Origin: Bacilli bacterium
Lineage (GTDB): Bacteria > Bacillota_I > Bacilli_A > RF39 > UBA660
Assembly: GCA_017477845.1 (NCBI GenBank)
Contig: JAFUTR010000042.1
Coordinates: forward strand, 1-47,280
Reading direction: 5' to 3'
DNA: 47,280 nucleotides
Shown: in pieces, positions 1-8,142 of the stretch
Position numbering within the stretch: the first letter of the stretch is position 1
How the letters are laid out: each line of letters starts with the position of its first letter
Position numbers and translations under genes: made by a program
Notes under the pieces: model-generated
Told to the model about the DNA's origin: nothing
The model's database searches: none
What the model saw: only the letters and a program-made list of their open reading frames with translations

Positions 1-141
1 ACCAAATGATAATGTTGTAGCAAGAGTTATTGTACTTTTGGAGAGTTTTAAAGAAGAAATTAAGAAATTGTCTAGAAGAAATGGAAATTTTAGTTGGTCA
101 AAGTTTATGACTGATACTGAATATAGTAATGAAGAAAAAGT
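1..141. repeat. Terminal direct repeat, left copy (circular overlap)
   Basis: These 141 bases are identical to 47140-47280. An open reading frame runs in phase across the join, so the repeat is best read as the overlap left when an assembler linearises a circular or circularly permuted genome. The length equals a commonly used maximum k-mer size, which favours an assembly origin over a true packaged terminal repeat. Removing one copy gives 47,139 bp. Confidence 0.95.
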
Positions 142-811
142 AAAATATCAATCTATGAAATATCTAAAAGATAAATACTTAACTACTCATCATGATAGAT
201 ATCTAGCACTTAATTTGAATAACTATGAAACTATTGAGTTTAGATTTTTCAATGGTGCAAATAATTTTGAAGAATTTTGGGGTGCTTTGCAATTTATACA
301 TAATTTGATGGACATAGCACTTGACGAAAAAAGAGATATAAATACAGTAGATTGGGATGACTTAATGTATGGTTGTGAGTTAATAGAACAGGCAAAAAAG
401 CAAGGAGTTTTTGGAATTAAGAAAAAAGCAAAAGAAACAACTGAGATTATAGAAAAACTAGAAAAAATTAAAGAAGAAACAAAAGAAGAAATTAAAAAGA
501 CATTAAAGAATTTCATAAAATATATGACAAAAGAGTTGGAGACTAAAAAACTTGAAATAATAGATAAAAACAATATTGATGATATCACTAAAAATGGTAG
601 AGATTTTATAAATACATTTACAAATGATTTGAATTATTTAGATAGTATCACAAAGTTTTATAATAATATAAATAATAGTACTATAAAAACAACTAAGGAA
701 AACGCTGATTATTATAAATCTATAGCAAAAAATAACAAAAAAGATAAATATAATAGATATTTTAAACAAATAGAAAAGACAATAGAAACATTCGAAAAGG
801 AGATTAGATAA
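1..811 (+). CDS. Zinc-ribbon amidoligase, C-terminal part (gene continues from 46391)
   Basis: This is the C-terminal part of the gene that begins at 46391; together they encode about 519 aa. The part seen here contains the end of the amidoligase domain, including the motif region ending in IEFRFFNG, which in GS-like amidoligases (Amidoligase_2 type) contributes to the active site. A long Lys/Glu-rich, probably coiled-coil tail of about 130 residues follows. A TTG at position 38 is not a real start: the frame is open through the join from an ATG with a strong ribosome binding site. The stop at 809-811 is one base from the ATG of the glutamine amidotransferase gene, indicating translational coupling. 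The family role is ATP-dependent formation of an amide bond between a carboxylate and an amine; the substrate here is unknown. Confidence 0.85.
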   Translation, partial: PNDNVVARVIVLLESFKEEIKKLSRRNGNFSWSKFMTDTEYSNEEKVKYQSMKYLKDKYLTTHHDRYLALNLNNYETIEFRFFNGANNFEEFWGALQFIHNLMDIALDEKRDINTVDWDDLMYGCELIEQAKKQGVFGIKKKAKETTEIIEKLEKIKEETKEEIKKTLKNFIKYMTKELETKKLEIIDKNNIDDITKNGRDFINTFTNDLNYLDSITKFYNNINNSTIKTTKENADYYKSIAKNNKKDKYNRYFKQIEKTIETFEKEIR

Positions 812-812
812 T

Positions 813-1685
813 ATGTGTATAATAATAGCAAAAAATAAAATAGGTAGATTACCAAAAGAAGAAGAACTTAAAAATGCTTTTGAGTACAACAGTGATGGAG
901 CAGGGTTTATGTATGTAGATAATGGAAAGGTAGTGATAGATAAAGGATATATGACTTATGACAGTTTTATCAAACATTATAAGAGTTTATTAAATAAGTA
1001 TAATGACTTCAAAAATAAGAGTTTAGTAATACACTGTAGAATAGGTACAAGTGGGAAAAATACAAAAGGAAATACTCACCCATACCCTATTACAAATGTA
1101 AATAAAAAGTTAAAAAATAGGCACTTATCTAGAGAAGATGTAGCAATAGTACATAATGGAATAATAAGAGGTTATGGAACAGCAACAGGACTTAATGATA
1201 CACAAGAGTATATAAGTAAATATTTGTACCCTTTGTATTCACATTATAAAGATTTTTACAAAAATGAAGATATATTATATCAAATGGAAATGGCAACAAA
1301 TTCAAAGTTTGCAATTCTGGATAATACTGACACAATATATTATGTAGGAGATTTTATTGATGATAATGGACTAAATTTTAGTAATAATACATATAAAAAT
1401 GTTTATCAAAGTTATAATAATTATATAGGTTATAGTGATTGGTATGACTACCAATATGCTAAACAAAAAGAAAATGAATATAATAATGATTATGACTATT
1501 TATTACCTTTGGAGAGTAATTGGAAAATAGATATGTATGGAAATGGGGAGATTCAAAAAGTAGGAGATAAAAAATATTGGTATGATTATGAAACAATGGA
1601 TTTGTATGAAGAACTAGAAGATGGTTACGAGTTTGTAGCAACAAATCCTATAATTTATGATGAAAATGATATGGAGGTAATTTAA
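813..1685 (+). CDS. Class II glutamine amidotransferase-like protein
   Basis: The 290-aa product begins Met-Cys, so removal of Met exposes the N-terminal nucleophile Cys typical of class II (Ntn) glutamine amidotransferases. Further family signatures are visible: HCRIGTSG near residue 74, a THPYPI segment, and VAIVHNGII near residue 112. The domain hydrolyses glutamine to deliver ammonia. No synthetase domain is fused; the last 100 residues are acidic and Tyr-rich and unlike known partners. The ATG lies 1 nt after the amidoligase stop and has an AAGGAG site, so the two proteins are probably made together and act in one pathway, with the amidotransferase supplying ammonia or trimming amides. 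The target is unknown. It could also act as a free amidohydrolase. Confidence 0.85.
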   Translation: MCIIIAKNKIGRLPKEEELKNAFEYNSDGAGFMYVDNGKVVIDKGYMTYDSFIKHYKSLLNKYNDFKNKSLVIHCRIGTSGKNTKGNTHPYPITNVNKKLKNRHLSREDVAIVHNGIIRGYGTATGLNDTQEYISKYLYPLYSHYKDFYKNEDILYQMEMATNSKFAILDNTDTIYYVGDFIDDNGLNFSNNTYKNVYQSYNNYIGYSDWYDYQYAKQKENEYNNDYDYLLPLESNWKIDMYGNGEIQKVGDKKYWYDYETMDLYEELEDGYEFVATNPIIYDENDMEVI

Positions 1686-1686
1686 A

Positions 1687-1740
1687 ATGAAAGTAGAAAA
1701 ATTTTATGAGGAATTAAAAGGAGTGATTAATTTATGTTAA
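1687..1740 (+). CDS. Possible 17-aa leader peptide
   Basis: A short frame (ATG after GGAGG with 9-nt spacing, stop overlapping the next start) encodes about 17 residues beginning MKVEKF. It sits between the amidotransferase and the SSB gene and contains the SSB ribosome binding site, so its translation could couple the two. It may equally be non-functional. Confidence 0.3.
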   Translation: MKVEKFYEELKGVINLC

Positions 1741-2060
1741 ATCAAGTTATATTAGTAGGAAGATTAACAGGAGAAGTTAAAGTTGAAAAAGGAGAAAATG
1801 GTATAAATAGTACAAGTTTAGTTCTAGCAATACCAAGAAGTTTCAAAAATGCAGATGGTATATATGAAACTGATTTCATAGATGTTAAGTTATTTGGTAC
1901 AGTTGCTACAAATACAATAGAATATTGTAAAAAAGGAGATATTATTGGTATTAGAGGTATAATACAAACGAAAAAAATTGAAAAATATCACACTAAAATG
2001 CAAATACAAGAAATTATTGCTGAAAGAGTAACATTCTTATCTAATGGAAAAGGAGATTAA
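1734..2060 (+). CDS. ssb: Single-stranded DNA-binding protein (OB fold)
   Basis: The 108-aa protein starts MLNQVILVGRLTGEV and contains the FIDVKLFGTVATNTIEYCKKGD segment typical of bacterial/phage SSB OB folds; it binds and protects single-stranded DNA during replication. It is short and lacks the acidic C-terminal tail that recruits partner proteins in cellular SSBs. A second, unrelated SSB-like protein with an acidic tail is encoded at 7567-8127, so the two may divide labour. A strong AAAGGAG precedes the ATG. Confidence 0.85.
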   Translation: MLNQVILVGRLTGEVKVEKGENGINSTSLVLAIPRSFKNADGIYETDFIDVKLFGTVATNTIEYCKKGDIIGIRGIIQTKKIEKYHTKMQIQEIIAERVTFLSNGKGD

Positions 2061-2064
2061 AATT

Positions 2065-2310
2065 ATGGAAAATAAAATAGTTTATGATAATGGCTATAAA
2101 ATGTTAGGTACAGTTAAAAATATAAGAAATTATATTCAAAAAGAAATTAGATATATTATAAGTCAAGGTGAAGAACATAATGAACTTGATGATATGCTAG
2201 AAGAAATTAAAGAATATTCTGATGAAGATATTGTGCTTATAGATTATGATAGACCAATGGGTTTTGGTTTAGATGTATTTAATAAATATGATGAAATGGA
2301 GAGTGTTTAA
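2065..2310 (+). CDS. Small acidic protein of unknown function
   Basis: About 81 aa starting MENKIVYDNG. I chose the ATG at 2065 because AAAGGAG lies at the proper distance; an upstream in-frame ATG at 2044 lies inside the ssb gene. The protein is acidic, predicted mostly helical, without a motif I recognise. It belongs to the early run of small genes between ssb and the helicase. Confidence 0.7.
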   Translation: MENKIVYDNGYKMLGTVKNIRNYIQKEIRYIISQGEEHNELDDMLEEIKEYSDEDIVLIDYDRPMGFGLDVFNKYDEMESV

Positions 2311-2311
2311 T

Positions 2312-2644
2312 ATGAGATATTTTATAGTAGATTTAATAGGAGATTATAAAGCATTTGCAAATTATGATGACATAAAAAATTTATTGATAGAAAAGACTAT
2401 TGCTGATACAGAAATGAATTTAGATGATGAAAACATTATAAAAGCAAATCTAAAAATTTTAGAAACTTTGGCAAAAGATAATTGTCAAAGTTTAAAATAC
2501 ATTGAAGAAAGATTAGATAGTTTTGGTTATAAAATCATTGATTTACTGCAATTAGAAAGAGATTTAGAAGATTTAAAACAATTTATAGGACAAGAAAGTT
2601 TGTTTGATGCAGTAATTTCTTTAATAGAGAAAGAAGAAAAATAA
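2312..2644 (+). CDS. Small early protein of unknown function
   Basis: 110 aa starting MRYFIVDLIGDYKAF. The start at 2312 follows GGAG by 10 nt; an open stretch upstream overlaps the previous gene. The sequence is Leu/Glu/Asp-rich and probably all-helical. No known family recognised. Confidence 0.65.
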   Translation: MRYFIVDLIGDYKAFANYDDIKNLLIEKTIADTEMNLDDENIIKANLKILETLAKDNCQSLKYIEERLDSFGYKIIDLLQLERDLEDLKQFIGQESLFDAVISLIEKEEK

Positions 2645-2645
2645 T

Positions 2646-2795
2646 ATGGAAGATAAAATTAAAGAACTAGAATATGCAAAGAAAGCAGTACTAAGTTGTC
2701 TAGAAAAAGACGGTGTTTTGGTTGATATGCGTGGCTTATCATATTGGGCTGTAGTTGTTGAGAAATTAAGAAAAGAGATTAAGGAGAACTTATAG
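2646..2795 (+). CDS. Very small early protein (49 aa), unknown
   Basis: 49 aa starting MEDKIKELEYAKKAV, ending with a TAG stop at 2793-2795, directly before the next ATG. It starts one base after the previous gene's stop. The sequence suggests an N-terminal amphipathic helix. Packing within the operon supports it as a real gene. Confidence 0.6.
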   Translation: MEDKIKELEYAKKAVLSCLEKDGVLVDMRGLSYWAVVVEKLRKEIKENL

Positions 2796-2796
2796 T

Positions 2797-2949
2797 ATGG
2801 CATATAACTTAAAAATAACTGAAAATGATAAAACTAAAGAACAAACAATAAAAGATTTAAAAGAGTTTAAAGAGATACTAGAACAATTTAAAGAGAAAAA
2901 GATAGAAGTTGAGTTACATAAAATTAAAGTGTTAAAGAAAGGAGAATAA
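2797..2949 (+). CDS. Very small Lys/Glu-rich protein (50 aa), unknown
   Basis: 50 aa starting MAYNLKITENDKTKE, one base after the preceding stop and preceded by AAGGAG. The sequence is strongly charged and likely a single coiled coil. No function can be assigned. Confidence 0.6.
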   Translation: MAYNLKITENDKTKEQTIKDLKEFKEILEQFKEKKIEVELHKIKVLKKGE

Positions 2950-2951
2950 AT

Positions 2952-3152
2952 ATGCTAGTTATATATGAATTACACACGAATAATAGGAATAAAGAAGATG
3001 AGTTGTGCTTATTTGACTGTGATAGTTTGAAAGAGGCTAGATACTTCTTTGAATTGAAACTTGGTGTAAAGACTAGCTTAACTAATTTAAGTAAACAAAT
3101 AAAAACAAATGGAACAATAAATAAAAAATATAAAATTTATAAAATTAAATAA
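2952..3152 (+). CDS. Small early protein (66 aa), unknown
   Basis: 66 aa starting MLVIYELHTNNRN, with AAAGGAG just upstream. The basic C-terminus (KKYKIYKIK) contrasts with its acidic neighbours. No recognised family. Confidence 0.65.
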   Translation: MLVIYELHTNNRNKEDELCLFDCDSLKEARYFFELKLGVKTSLTNLSKQIKTNGTINKKYKIYKIK

Positions 3153-3156
3153 AGTT

Positions 3157-3187
3157 TTGAACTTTTTAGAAAAGGTGGTGTTATAAT
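3157..3187 (+). promoter_or_regulatory. Promoter-like element with extended -10
   Basis: TTGAAC at 3157 and TATAAT at 3182-3187 (preceded by TGT, an extended -10) lie 19 nt apart. The stretch AACTTTTTA...GTGTTATAATTTAT recurs at 15871-15901. A start here would lie at or inside the following small gene, so it would serve the helicase gene downstream; this weakens the call. Confidence 0.35.
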
Positions 3188-3189
3188 TT

Positions 3190-3333
3190 ATGTACGTTGT
3201 AGAACTGGTCAATTTAGAAACTGGTAAAGAATTTCAAAAACCTTTTTATGATGAGTGGCAAAAGAATAAATTTGTTAAAAGATGTAATTATTCTAAAAAG
3301 GTTAAAATAATAGGAGTGTTTAGATATGGATAA
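3190..3333 (+). CDS. Small basic protein (47 aa), unknown
   Basis: 47 aa starting MYVVELVNLETGKEF and ending FRYG. An AGGTGG lies 11 nt before the ATG. Lys-rich C-terminal half. No function assignable; a short overlapping frame follows at its 3' end. Confidence 0.55.
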   Translation: MYVVELVNLETGKEFQKPFYDEWQKNKFVKRCNYSKKVKIIGVFRYG

Positions 3334-3370
3334 TGGTTTAGATAAAATAGTGTATGGATTATGGAGATAG
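3326..3370 (+). CDS. Possible 14-aa peptide before the helicase gene
   Basis: A 14-codon frame (MDNGLDKIVYGLWR) begins 9 nt after a good GGAG and ends 15 nt before the helicase ATG. It may be translated as a leader or be incidental. Confidence 0.25.
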   Translation: MDNGLDKIVYGLWR

Positions 3371-3385
3371 ATAGGGAGGTGTTAA

Positions 3386-4756
3386 ATGCTAAAAGGAATA
3401 AAATTAAGAGATTATCAAGAACAAATCTTAAAAGAACTTGCTAGTGTTCCTAGTATTGGTTTGTTTATGAAAACAGGTTCTGGAAAAACTCTTACAAGTT
3501 TAGAAAGATTCACAAGAAATCCAACTTCAAATCTTTTAGTTATATGTCCTCAAAAGATAGTTACACAATGGTTTGATGAGGTTGAAAAGCATACTGATTT
3601 AATGGTTTGTAAATATAATATGGGTTGGAGTGCTAAGAAAAAAGAACAAACAATAGGAACATTCCTAGAAAATAGACCTTATGGTCATAAATGTGTAGTT
3701 GTAAACTTTGATATTATAACTAAAATGACGTGGACTGATAATATTGATGATACTTGGACTATTATTGTAGATGAGAGTCATAAAATTAAAAATATGGGAA
3801 CTTCTAGAAGTCCAGTTAAAGTTACTCAAAAAGTATTAGAACTTGGTAAACTTACACCCTATAAGATTATTCTTACAGCTACACCAACTGAAAAAGAATA
3901 TGGTGGTTACATTGATCTTTATAGTCAATTAACTTTTCTAGGTTATCTAGATATGAGTTATGCACTGTTTCAAAATAGATATTGTAGAATAGAGAAAATG
4001 CAACTTCCAGGGATGCCGTTTCCGATTAACAAAATAACTGGTTATAGAATGAATTTAATTGATGAAGAAATTAAACCTTTAATAAAGTTATGTTGTAGAT
4101 ACTTTGCTCCAAAATATGGAGATTATGAACCTCAATTATTAAAAATTAATATTCCAAAAGCAAAAAATTATGCTAAAATGCTAGAAGATAGAACGTATCA
4201 AGAGATAACATTTGACAATGTAAGTGCTTTTAGAATTGGTAAGAAAACATTAATAAGTGGTTGTGTTACTGGTACTGACGAGTATGGTAATAAATATAAA
4301 TATGGAGACAACACAAACAAAGCTAGTTGGCTAGAAGAGTTCCTATCAAATACTGATGACGTTGTAAGTGTTTTGTATAATTACAATGTTGAAAAAGATA
4401 TTATCATTAGTGTATGTGAAAAACTTAAAAAGAAATACATAGTCATTAATGGTGATATTAAAGATAAACCTGCTGAACTTAAAAAAGAATTTGATGTATT
4501 GATAGGACAATATGAAGCCTTTGGCGAAAGTTTAGATGGACTCCAATATAAGTGTCATTTAATGGTGTTTTATTCTATGCCTGATAGTTCTAGAGCATAT
4601 AGACAGTCACTTGGTAGAATTGATAGAATTGGACAAACTGAAATGCCTATTTATTATCATCTAGTAATGGAAAGAACTATTGATGAGAAAATATATGAAA
4701 TGGTACAAAACAAAGTAGAATTTAGTGAAAAAGACTTAAACGAATTAACTATATAA
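3386..4756 (+). CDS. SNF2-type DEAD/DEAH-box helicase
   Basis: 456 aa, superfamily 2. Visible motifs in order: Q-like motif near residue 11, Walker A KTGSGKT (29-35), DESH Walker B (129-132), TATP motif III (164-167) and, near the C-terminus, the motif VI region QSLGRIDRIGQ, which is characteristic of the SNF2/Rad54 branch. The protein consists of the two RecA-like lobes with no extra domain. Phage enzymes of this type are usually assigned to replication fork remodelling or recombination. It has a GGGAGGTG site 5 nt before its ATG and precedes a set of small genes, then the annealase and SSB genes, which fits a recombination-dependent replication role (inference). Confidence 0.85.
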   Translation: MLKGIKLRDYQEQILKELASVPSIGLFMKTGSGKTLTSLERFTRNPTSNLLVICPQKIVTQWFDEVEKHTDLMVCKYNMGWSAKKKEQTIGTFLENRPYGHKCVVVNFDIITKMTWTDNIDDTWTIIVDESHKIKNMGTSRSPVKVTQKVLELGKLTPYKIILTATPTEKEYGGYIDLYSQLTFLGYLDMSYALFQNRYCRIEKMQLPGMPFPINKITGYRMNLIDEEIKPLIKLCCRYFAPKYGDYEPQLLKINIPKAKNYAKMLEDRTYQEITFDNVSAFRIGKKTLISGCVTGTDEYGNKYKYGDNTNKASWLEEFLSNTDDVVSVLYNYNVEKDIIISVCEKLKKKYIVINGDIKDKPAELKKEFDVLIGQYEAFGESLDGLQYKCHLMVFYSMPDSSRAYRQSLGRIDRIGQTEMPIYYHLVMERTIDEKIYEMVQNKVEFSEKDLNELTI

Positions 4757-4765
4757 GGAGGAATA

Positions 4766-5011
4766 ATGCTTAAATTAATAGGAAATCTTAAATGGAAAAT
4801 AAAATATAATCGTTTATGTAATCAATATGAAACTTTAGCTAATACTAAAATAAATGAGCTAGAATCACAAAATAAAATAATATTAAAAAATATGGAATAT
4901 AGAGACGAAATAGATAGACTTAATGAACAACTTAGAGAATATAAAAGACTCTATGGTAGACTAAAAGGTGGTGATAAAAATGATAAAGATAAAAGTAAAA
5001 GACAAAGATAA
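4766..5011 (+). CDS. Small coiled-coil protein (81 aa)
   Basis: Begins MLKLIGNLKWKIKYN with AAGGAGGAAT just upstream. Residues 20-65 have heptad-like Leu/Ile spacing with many charged residues, suggesting a coiled coil; the C-terminus is a Lys/Asp-rich tail. It overlaps the next gene in another frame. Function unknown. Confidence 0.6.
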   Translation: MLKLIGNLKWKIKYNRLCNQYETLANTKINELESQNKIILKNMEYRDEIDRLNEQLREYKRLYGRLKGGDKNDKDKSKRQR

Positions 5012-5180
5012 TTATATAGAAAATAAAGTTATATGTAAAAATTACAATGCTTTAGAGGGTGTAGTATTATTGGATTTTGCAATAGATATATTAAGAAATG
5101 ATTTTGAATTATCTGATAATGATATATGGGAATTATTAAAAGAATATAGAGCCAATTTAGAAGAAAAGGAGAGTGATTAA
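4980..5180 (+). CDS. Small early protein (66 aa), unknown
   Basis: The start at ATG 4980 is chosen because AAGGTGG lies the right distance upstream, inside the previous gene. Sequence MIKIKVKDKDNYIENK then a helical acidic half with WELLKEY. Ends at a GGAGAG that serves the next gene. Confidence 0.6.
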   Translation: MIKIKVKDKDNYIENKVICKNYNALEGVVLLDFAIDILRNDFELSDNDIWELLKEYRANLEEKESD

Positions 5181-5181
5181 T

Positions 5182-5445
5182 ATGGCTTATGTGAAAAGAT
5201 ATAAATATACAATAATAAATGATAATGATTTGAAAAAAGAACTTCTAGATTTATTAAAAGCAAAAGGAGTAAAATCCGTTAAAGCCAAACAATTGGTGTA
5301 CTATCCAGTACCTATGAGTTTGATTAGATGGGCTAAATACTTAGAACCTAGTGAATGTGAAATGTACCTAGAGCCTTATGAAGAACCTAATGAAGAAGCA
5401 GTTGAAGAAAAAGTTGAAGAGGACCAAGAAGATTTTGGTTTTTAA
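5182..5445 (+). CDS. Early protein (87 aa) with acidic tail
   Basis: Starts MAYVKRYKYTIINDN at ATG 5182 after AAAGGAGAG. The first 60 residues are basic to neutral; the last 25 are strongly acidic, ending in FGF. A basic domain followed by an acidic aromatic-ended tail resembles small DNA-mimic or SSB-interacting proteins, but no family is recognised. Confidence 0.6.
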   Translation: MAYVKRYKYTIINDNDLKKELLDLLKAKGVKSVKAKQLVYYPVPMSLIRWAKYLEPSECEMYLEPYEEPNEEAVEEKVEEDQEDFGF

Positions 5446-5471
5446 TAGAAATAGAAAAGGAGTGATAAAAT

Positions 5472-5906
5472 ATGGGAACTAGAAGTACTGTAAAATTTAT
5501 AGCAAAAAGAGGTGAAAAATTGACACCATTAGTTAATATATACCAACAATTTGATGGGTATATTGAAGGAGTTGGCTATGACTTAGCAAATTGGTTAAAA
5601 GGAAAGAAAATTATCAATGGTATTAGTATGGGGAAAAATACTGATACTTATGCAAATGGTTTTGAATGTTTAATAGCACAATTTATTAGAGATTTTAAAA
5701 AAGAAGTTGGTGGTTTATATATAACTGATATAGATAATAGTCAAGAATATGATTATCAAGTTATATTTGATGAAGATAAATATTTTGATATGGGTTTCAA
5801 TGAAGAACTATCATCTGATGATTTGATTACGATTAAAGTAAATAGTTTCTTTGAAGGAACACCAAGTGAATTATTAGAATATAAAGAAAGTGAGGATGAT
5901 GAATAA
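5472..5906 (+). CDS. Conserved-looking phage protein of unknown function (144 aa)
   Basis: Begins MGTRSTVKFIAKRGEK; the pattern of an N-terminal MGTRS/T-KF strand and YQQFDGY...GYDLA resembles a small protein often seen beside phage recombination genes, but I cannot name the family. The tail is acidic (ESEDDE). Its stop shares a base with the ATG of the annealase gene, so the two are translationally coupled. Confidence 0.65.
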   Translation: MGTRSTVKFIAKRGEKLTPLVNIYQQFDGYIEGVGYDLANWLKGKKIINGISMGKNTDTYANGFECLIAQFIRDFKKEVGGLYITDIDNSQEYDYQVIFDEDKYFDMGFNEELSSDDLITIKVNSFFEGTPSELLEYKESEDDE

Positions 5907-6850
5907 TGGCAAATGCAAAGAAAAGTTGGAAAGAGGTATTCCTAGAAAATTATAATGGTAAATCTGATATTGCGAAAGAGGTTGAACCCTTTATTAAGGA
6001 CAACTACAAAGGAAATTCTTATATTCCTTGGGCTACTATGGAAAGACTTACTTATATGTGTGATGAAGATGCAACTTTCGAGAATATTAAGAATGAAAAT
6101 GGTGGTTTAGTACATACTGATATGGTGGTAATGCACCAACAAAATATTCAAAAAGGAGAAGTTGTTAGTGAAATTGAATCTCAAATGTTCTCTCACATGG
6201 TTAAAGTAAAATTAACTTTTATGGGTAAGGAGTTTATTGAAGAATTTCCTATTCAAGAACAAGATTATACAGCTGCTAGAGTATTTAATCAAAACTTAGT
6301 AAATAAAGCACTACAAAGAGCAAAAGCAAAAGTAGCAGCAAGAGCAACTGGAATTGGTTTAAAACTCTATGAGGGTAAGGACTTACAATTTGATGAAGTA
6401 CCACAAGATACTAAACCACAATTACCAGTAGAAAATAACGAAAAAACTGTTATTTCTGGTGAAAAAGTACCAGTTGAGGAGAAAAAATCACCTAAAACTG
6501 TAAAAAATGCACAAAATTCTGAAAAAACTGTGCAAAAAGTAGAAGAAAAACCTACTACTCTACAACCAGTTGTAGAAACACCTAAAGAAAATACAGTAGA
6601 AGTGACAACAGTTAATGAATTAACTAAAGATGATCCAGTATCACAATCTATTTACTTGATTAAAAATACAGAAGTTGATAAAATGAATTTAGCATTACAA
6701 AGAGTAAACGTAGCATTAATGAAGAAACATAGAGTCGCTTTATCAACTGAATCTAGTGAAGAAGAGTTAAGAAGTATATTAGCTAATAAGACAATATTTA
6801 GTAATCCAGAGCAATTCTTAAAAACATTAAAGACTTTACTTGGTATGTAA
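5906..6850 (+). CDS. Sak3/DUF1071-like single-strand annealing protein
   Basis: 314 aa. The N-terminal 160 residues show the IPWA segment near residue 39, then a strand-rich portion leading to EQDYTAARVFNQNLVNKALQ and KAKVAARATGIGL, a pattern I associate with DUF1071/Sak3 annealases of Firmicute phages. These promote annealing of complementary single strands in recombination. Residues 165-240 form a Pro/Glu/Lys-rich linker with repeated EKTV-like units; the C-terminal 70 residues form a small helical domain that could bind the exonuclease or SSB. The YqaJ-like exonuclease (16118-17002) would be its partner, though the genes are 9 kb apart. Confidence 0.75.
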   Translation: MANAKKSWKEVFLENYNGKSDIAKEVEPFIKDNYKGNSYIPWATMERLTYMCDEDATFENIKNENGGLVHTDMVVMHQQNIQKGEVVSEIESQMFSHMVKVKLTFMGKEFIEEFPIQEQDYTAARVFNQNLVNKALQRAKAKVAARATGIGLKLYEGKDLQFDEVPQDTKPQLPVENNEKTVISGEKVPVEEKKSPKTVKNAQNSEKTVQKVEEKPTTLQPVVETPKENTVEVTTVNELTKDDPVSQSIYLIKNTEVDKMNLALQRVNVALMKKHRVALSTESSEEELRSILANKTIFSNPEQFLKTLKTLLGM

Positions 6851-6865
6851 TATAGAAAGGATAAG

Positions 6866-7564
6866 ATGATGGAACATTATAAGAAATTTTATGAGATAGG
6901 TAACAATAGATATTACACTATTGTTGCTGATGATGAGATGTATATAGCTAGCGAAAGTTTTTTACAGCTAGGTAAAAAGAAACTATTTAGAAAGCAGGAA
7001 TATCTGAATACAGGATTTAAACTTTTAAAATTTTCACCAGCTATTGCTCAATTGTTCTTAGCATTAGATAATCTAGAACCTAGTAAAAAGCAAAGATATG
7101 ATAGTGATGATTTAGTCATATTTAGTCATATTGATAATAAAGAACTAAAAGAAAACATTAAGAAAGCATATCTAGATGTATATAGTGAAGAAATTGTAAA
7201 TATTGAAAGACAAAAAAGTGAATTTATTGTACAAGAAAATGAAGAAGCTATTAAAAAATGTGATGAGTACCTTGATAAACTAAAGACTTTAGATTTAATG
7301 GACGGTATTGATTTAGAAACACCAGAACATACTGGATGTATGATAATTAAAACGATGTTAAGAGAAGGTCTAGAACATTTATATACTGAAAGAGTAAATG
7401 CTTTTGCAAAGAATGTTTACTTATATGAACAAGATGAATTTGGTACATTAACAATATATAGAATAATAACTGTTAAAAATGTAGTAAAAACTATTGATAC
7501 ATTTATTTATGATAAAAAATTGATTGAAAGTTTATTAAAAACTATATACGAGGAGGAAAGATAA
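6866..7564 (+). CDS. Early protein (232 aa) of unknown function
   Basis: Begins MMEHYKKFYEIGNNRYYT after GAAAGGATAAG. The sequence has an N-terminal mixed alpha/beta part, a central Lys/Glu-rich helical region (110-150) and a C-terminal part with FGTLTIYRI. No catalytic motif seen. It lies between the annealase and SSB-like genes, so a role in the same recombination/replication module is plausible by context only. Confidence 0.65.
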   Translation: MMEHYKKFYEIGNNRYYTIVADDEMYIASESFLQLGKKKLFRKQEYLNTGFKLLKFSPAIAQLFLALDNLEPSKKQRYDSDDLVIFSHIDNKELKENIKKAYLDVYSEEIVNIERQKSEFIVQENEEAIKKCDEYLDKLKTLDLMDGIDLETPEHTGCMIIKTMLREGLEHLYTERVNAFAKNVYLYEQDEFGTLTIYRIITVKNVVKTIDTFIYDKKLIESLLKTIYEEER

Positions 7565-7566
7565 TT

Positions 7567-8127
7567 ATGGTAGATACAAGTTTAAATAAAAAATATACTG
7601 CACAAGAAGGAGGAAATTTAGATTTTAGTCCTATTCCTGATGGTATTTACAGAGCAAGAGTTAAAGAAGTAACACCATGGATTCCAAAAACACAAACTAT
7701 TAAAGTTTATCAAAAGGATGAAAATGGTAAAGTATTAACTGATGAAAAAGGAAATAAAGTTACTGAAACAGTTTCTAATTGCACTTTTTATAATTGTACC
7801 GTAAAAATGGAAATTATTGGTGGAGCTTATGATGGTAGAATTATATTTCATAATTTAACTACACATCCTAATATGGATTTTAATATTCCTAATTTTCTAT
7901 ATGGAATTGGTCTACAAGAAATTGCAGCAAGTGAGATTCAAGAAAAAACTAAAGGACTTATTTGTGACATTGACGTGTACACTGATAAATATGAAAAGAC
8001 AGTACAAGATAAAGAAACTGGTTTAGATAAAATTGAGGAGAAATTTATCAACAGAGTTAAATCATTTAAACAGATTACTGCTGAAAACCCTAATGTTGAG
8101 ATAGAAACAGAAGATTACGGATTTTAA
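7567..8127 (+). CDS. DUF669/gp2.5-like single-stranded DNA-binding protein
   Basis: 186 aa. The order GGNLDFSPIPDGIYRARVKEV, then EIIGGAYDGRIIFHNLTTHP and IPNFLYGIGLQ follows DUF669-type phage proteins, which accompany annealases and are regarded as SSB-like. The C-terminus ETEDYGF is acidic with a terminal Phe, as in T7 gp2.5, where that tail contacts the polymerase and helicase. Two bases separate it from the upstream stop. This is the second SSB-like gene of the genome. Confidence 0.75.
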   Translation: MVDTSLNKKYTAQEGGNLDFSPIPDGIYRARVKEVTPWIPKTQTIKVYQKDENGKVLTDEKGNKVTETVSNCTFYNCTVKMEIIGGAYDGRIIFHNLTTHPNMDFNIPNFLYGIGLQEIAASEIQEKTKGLICDIDVYTDKYEKTVQDKETGLDKIEEKFINRVKSFKQITAENPNVEIETEDYGF

Positions 8128-8142
8128 TAAGGTTATTTAGAG

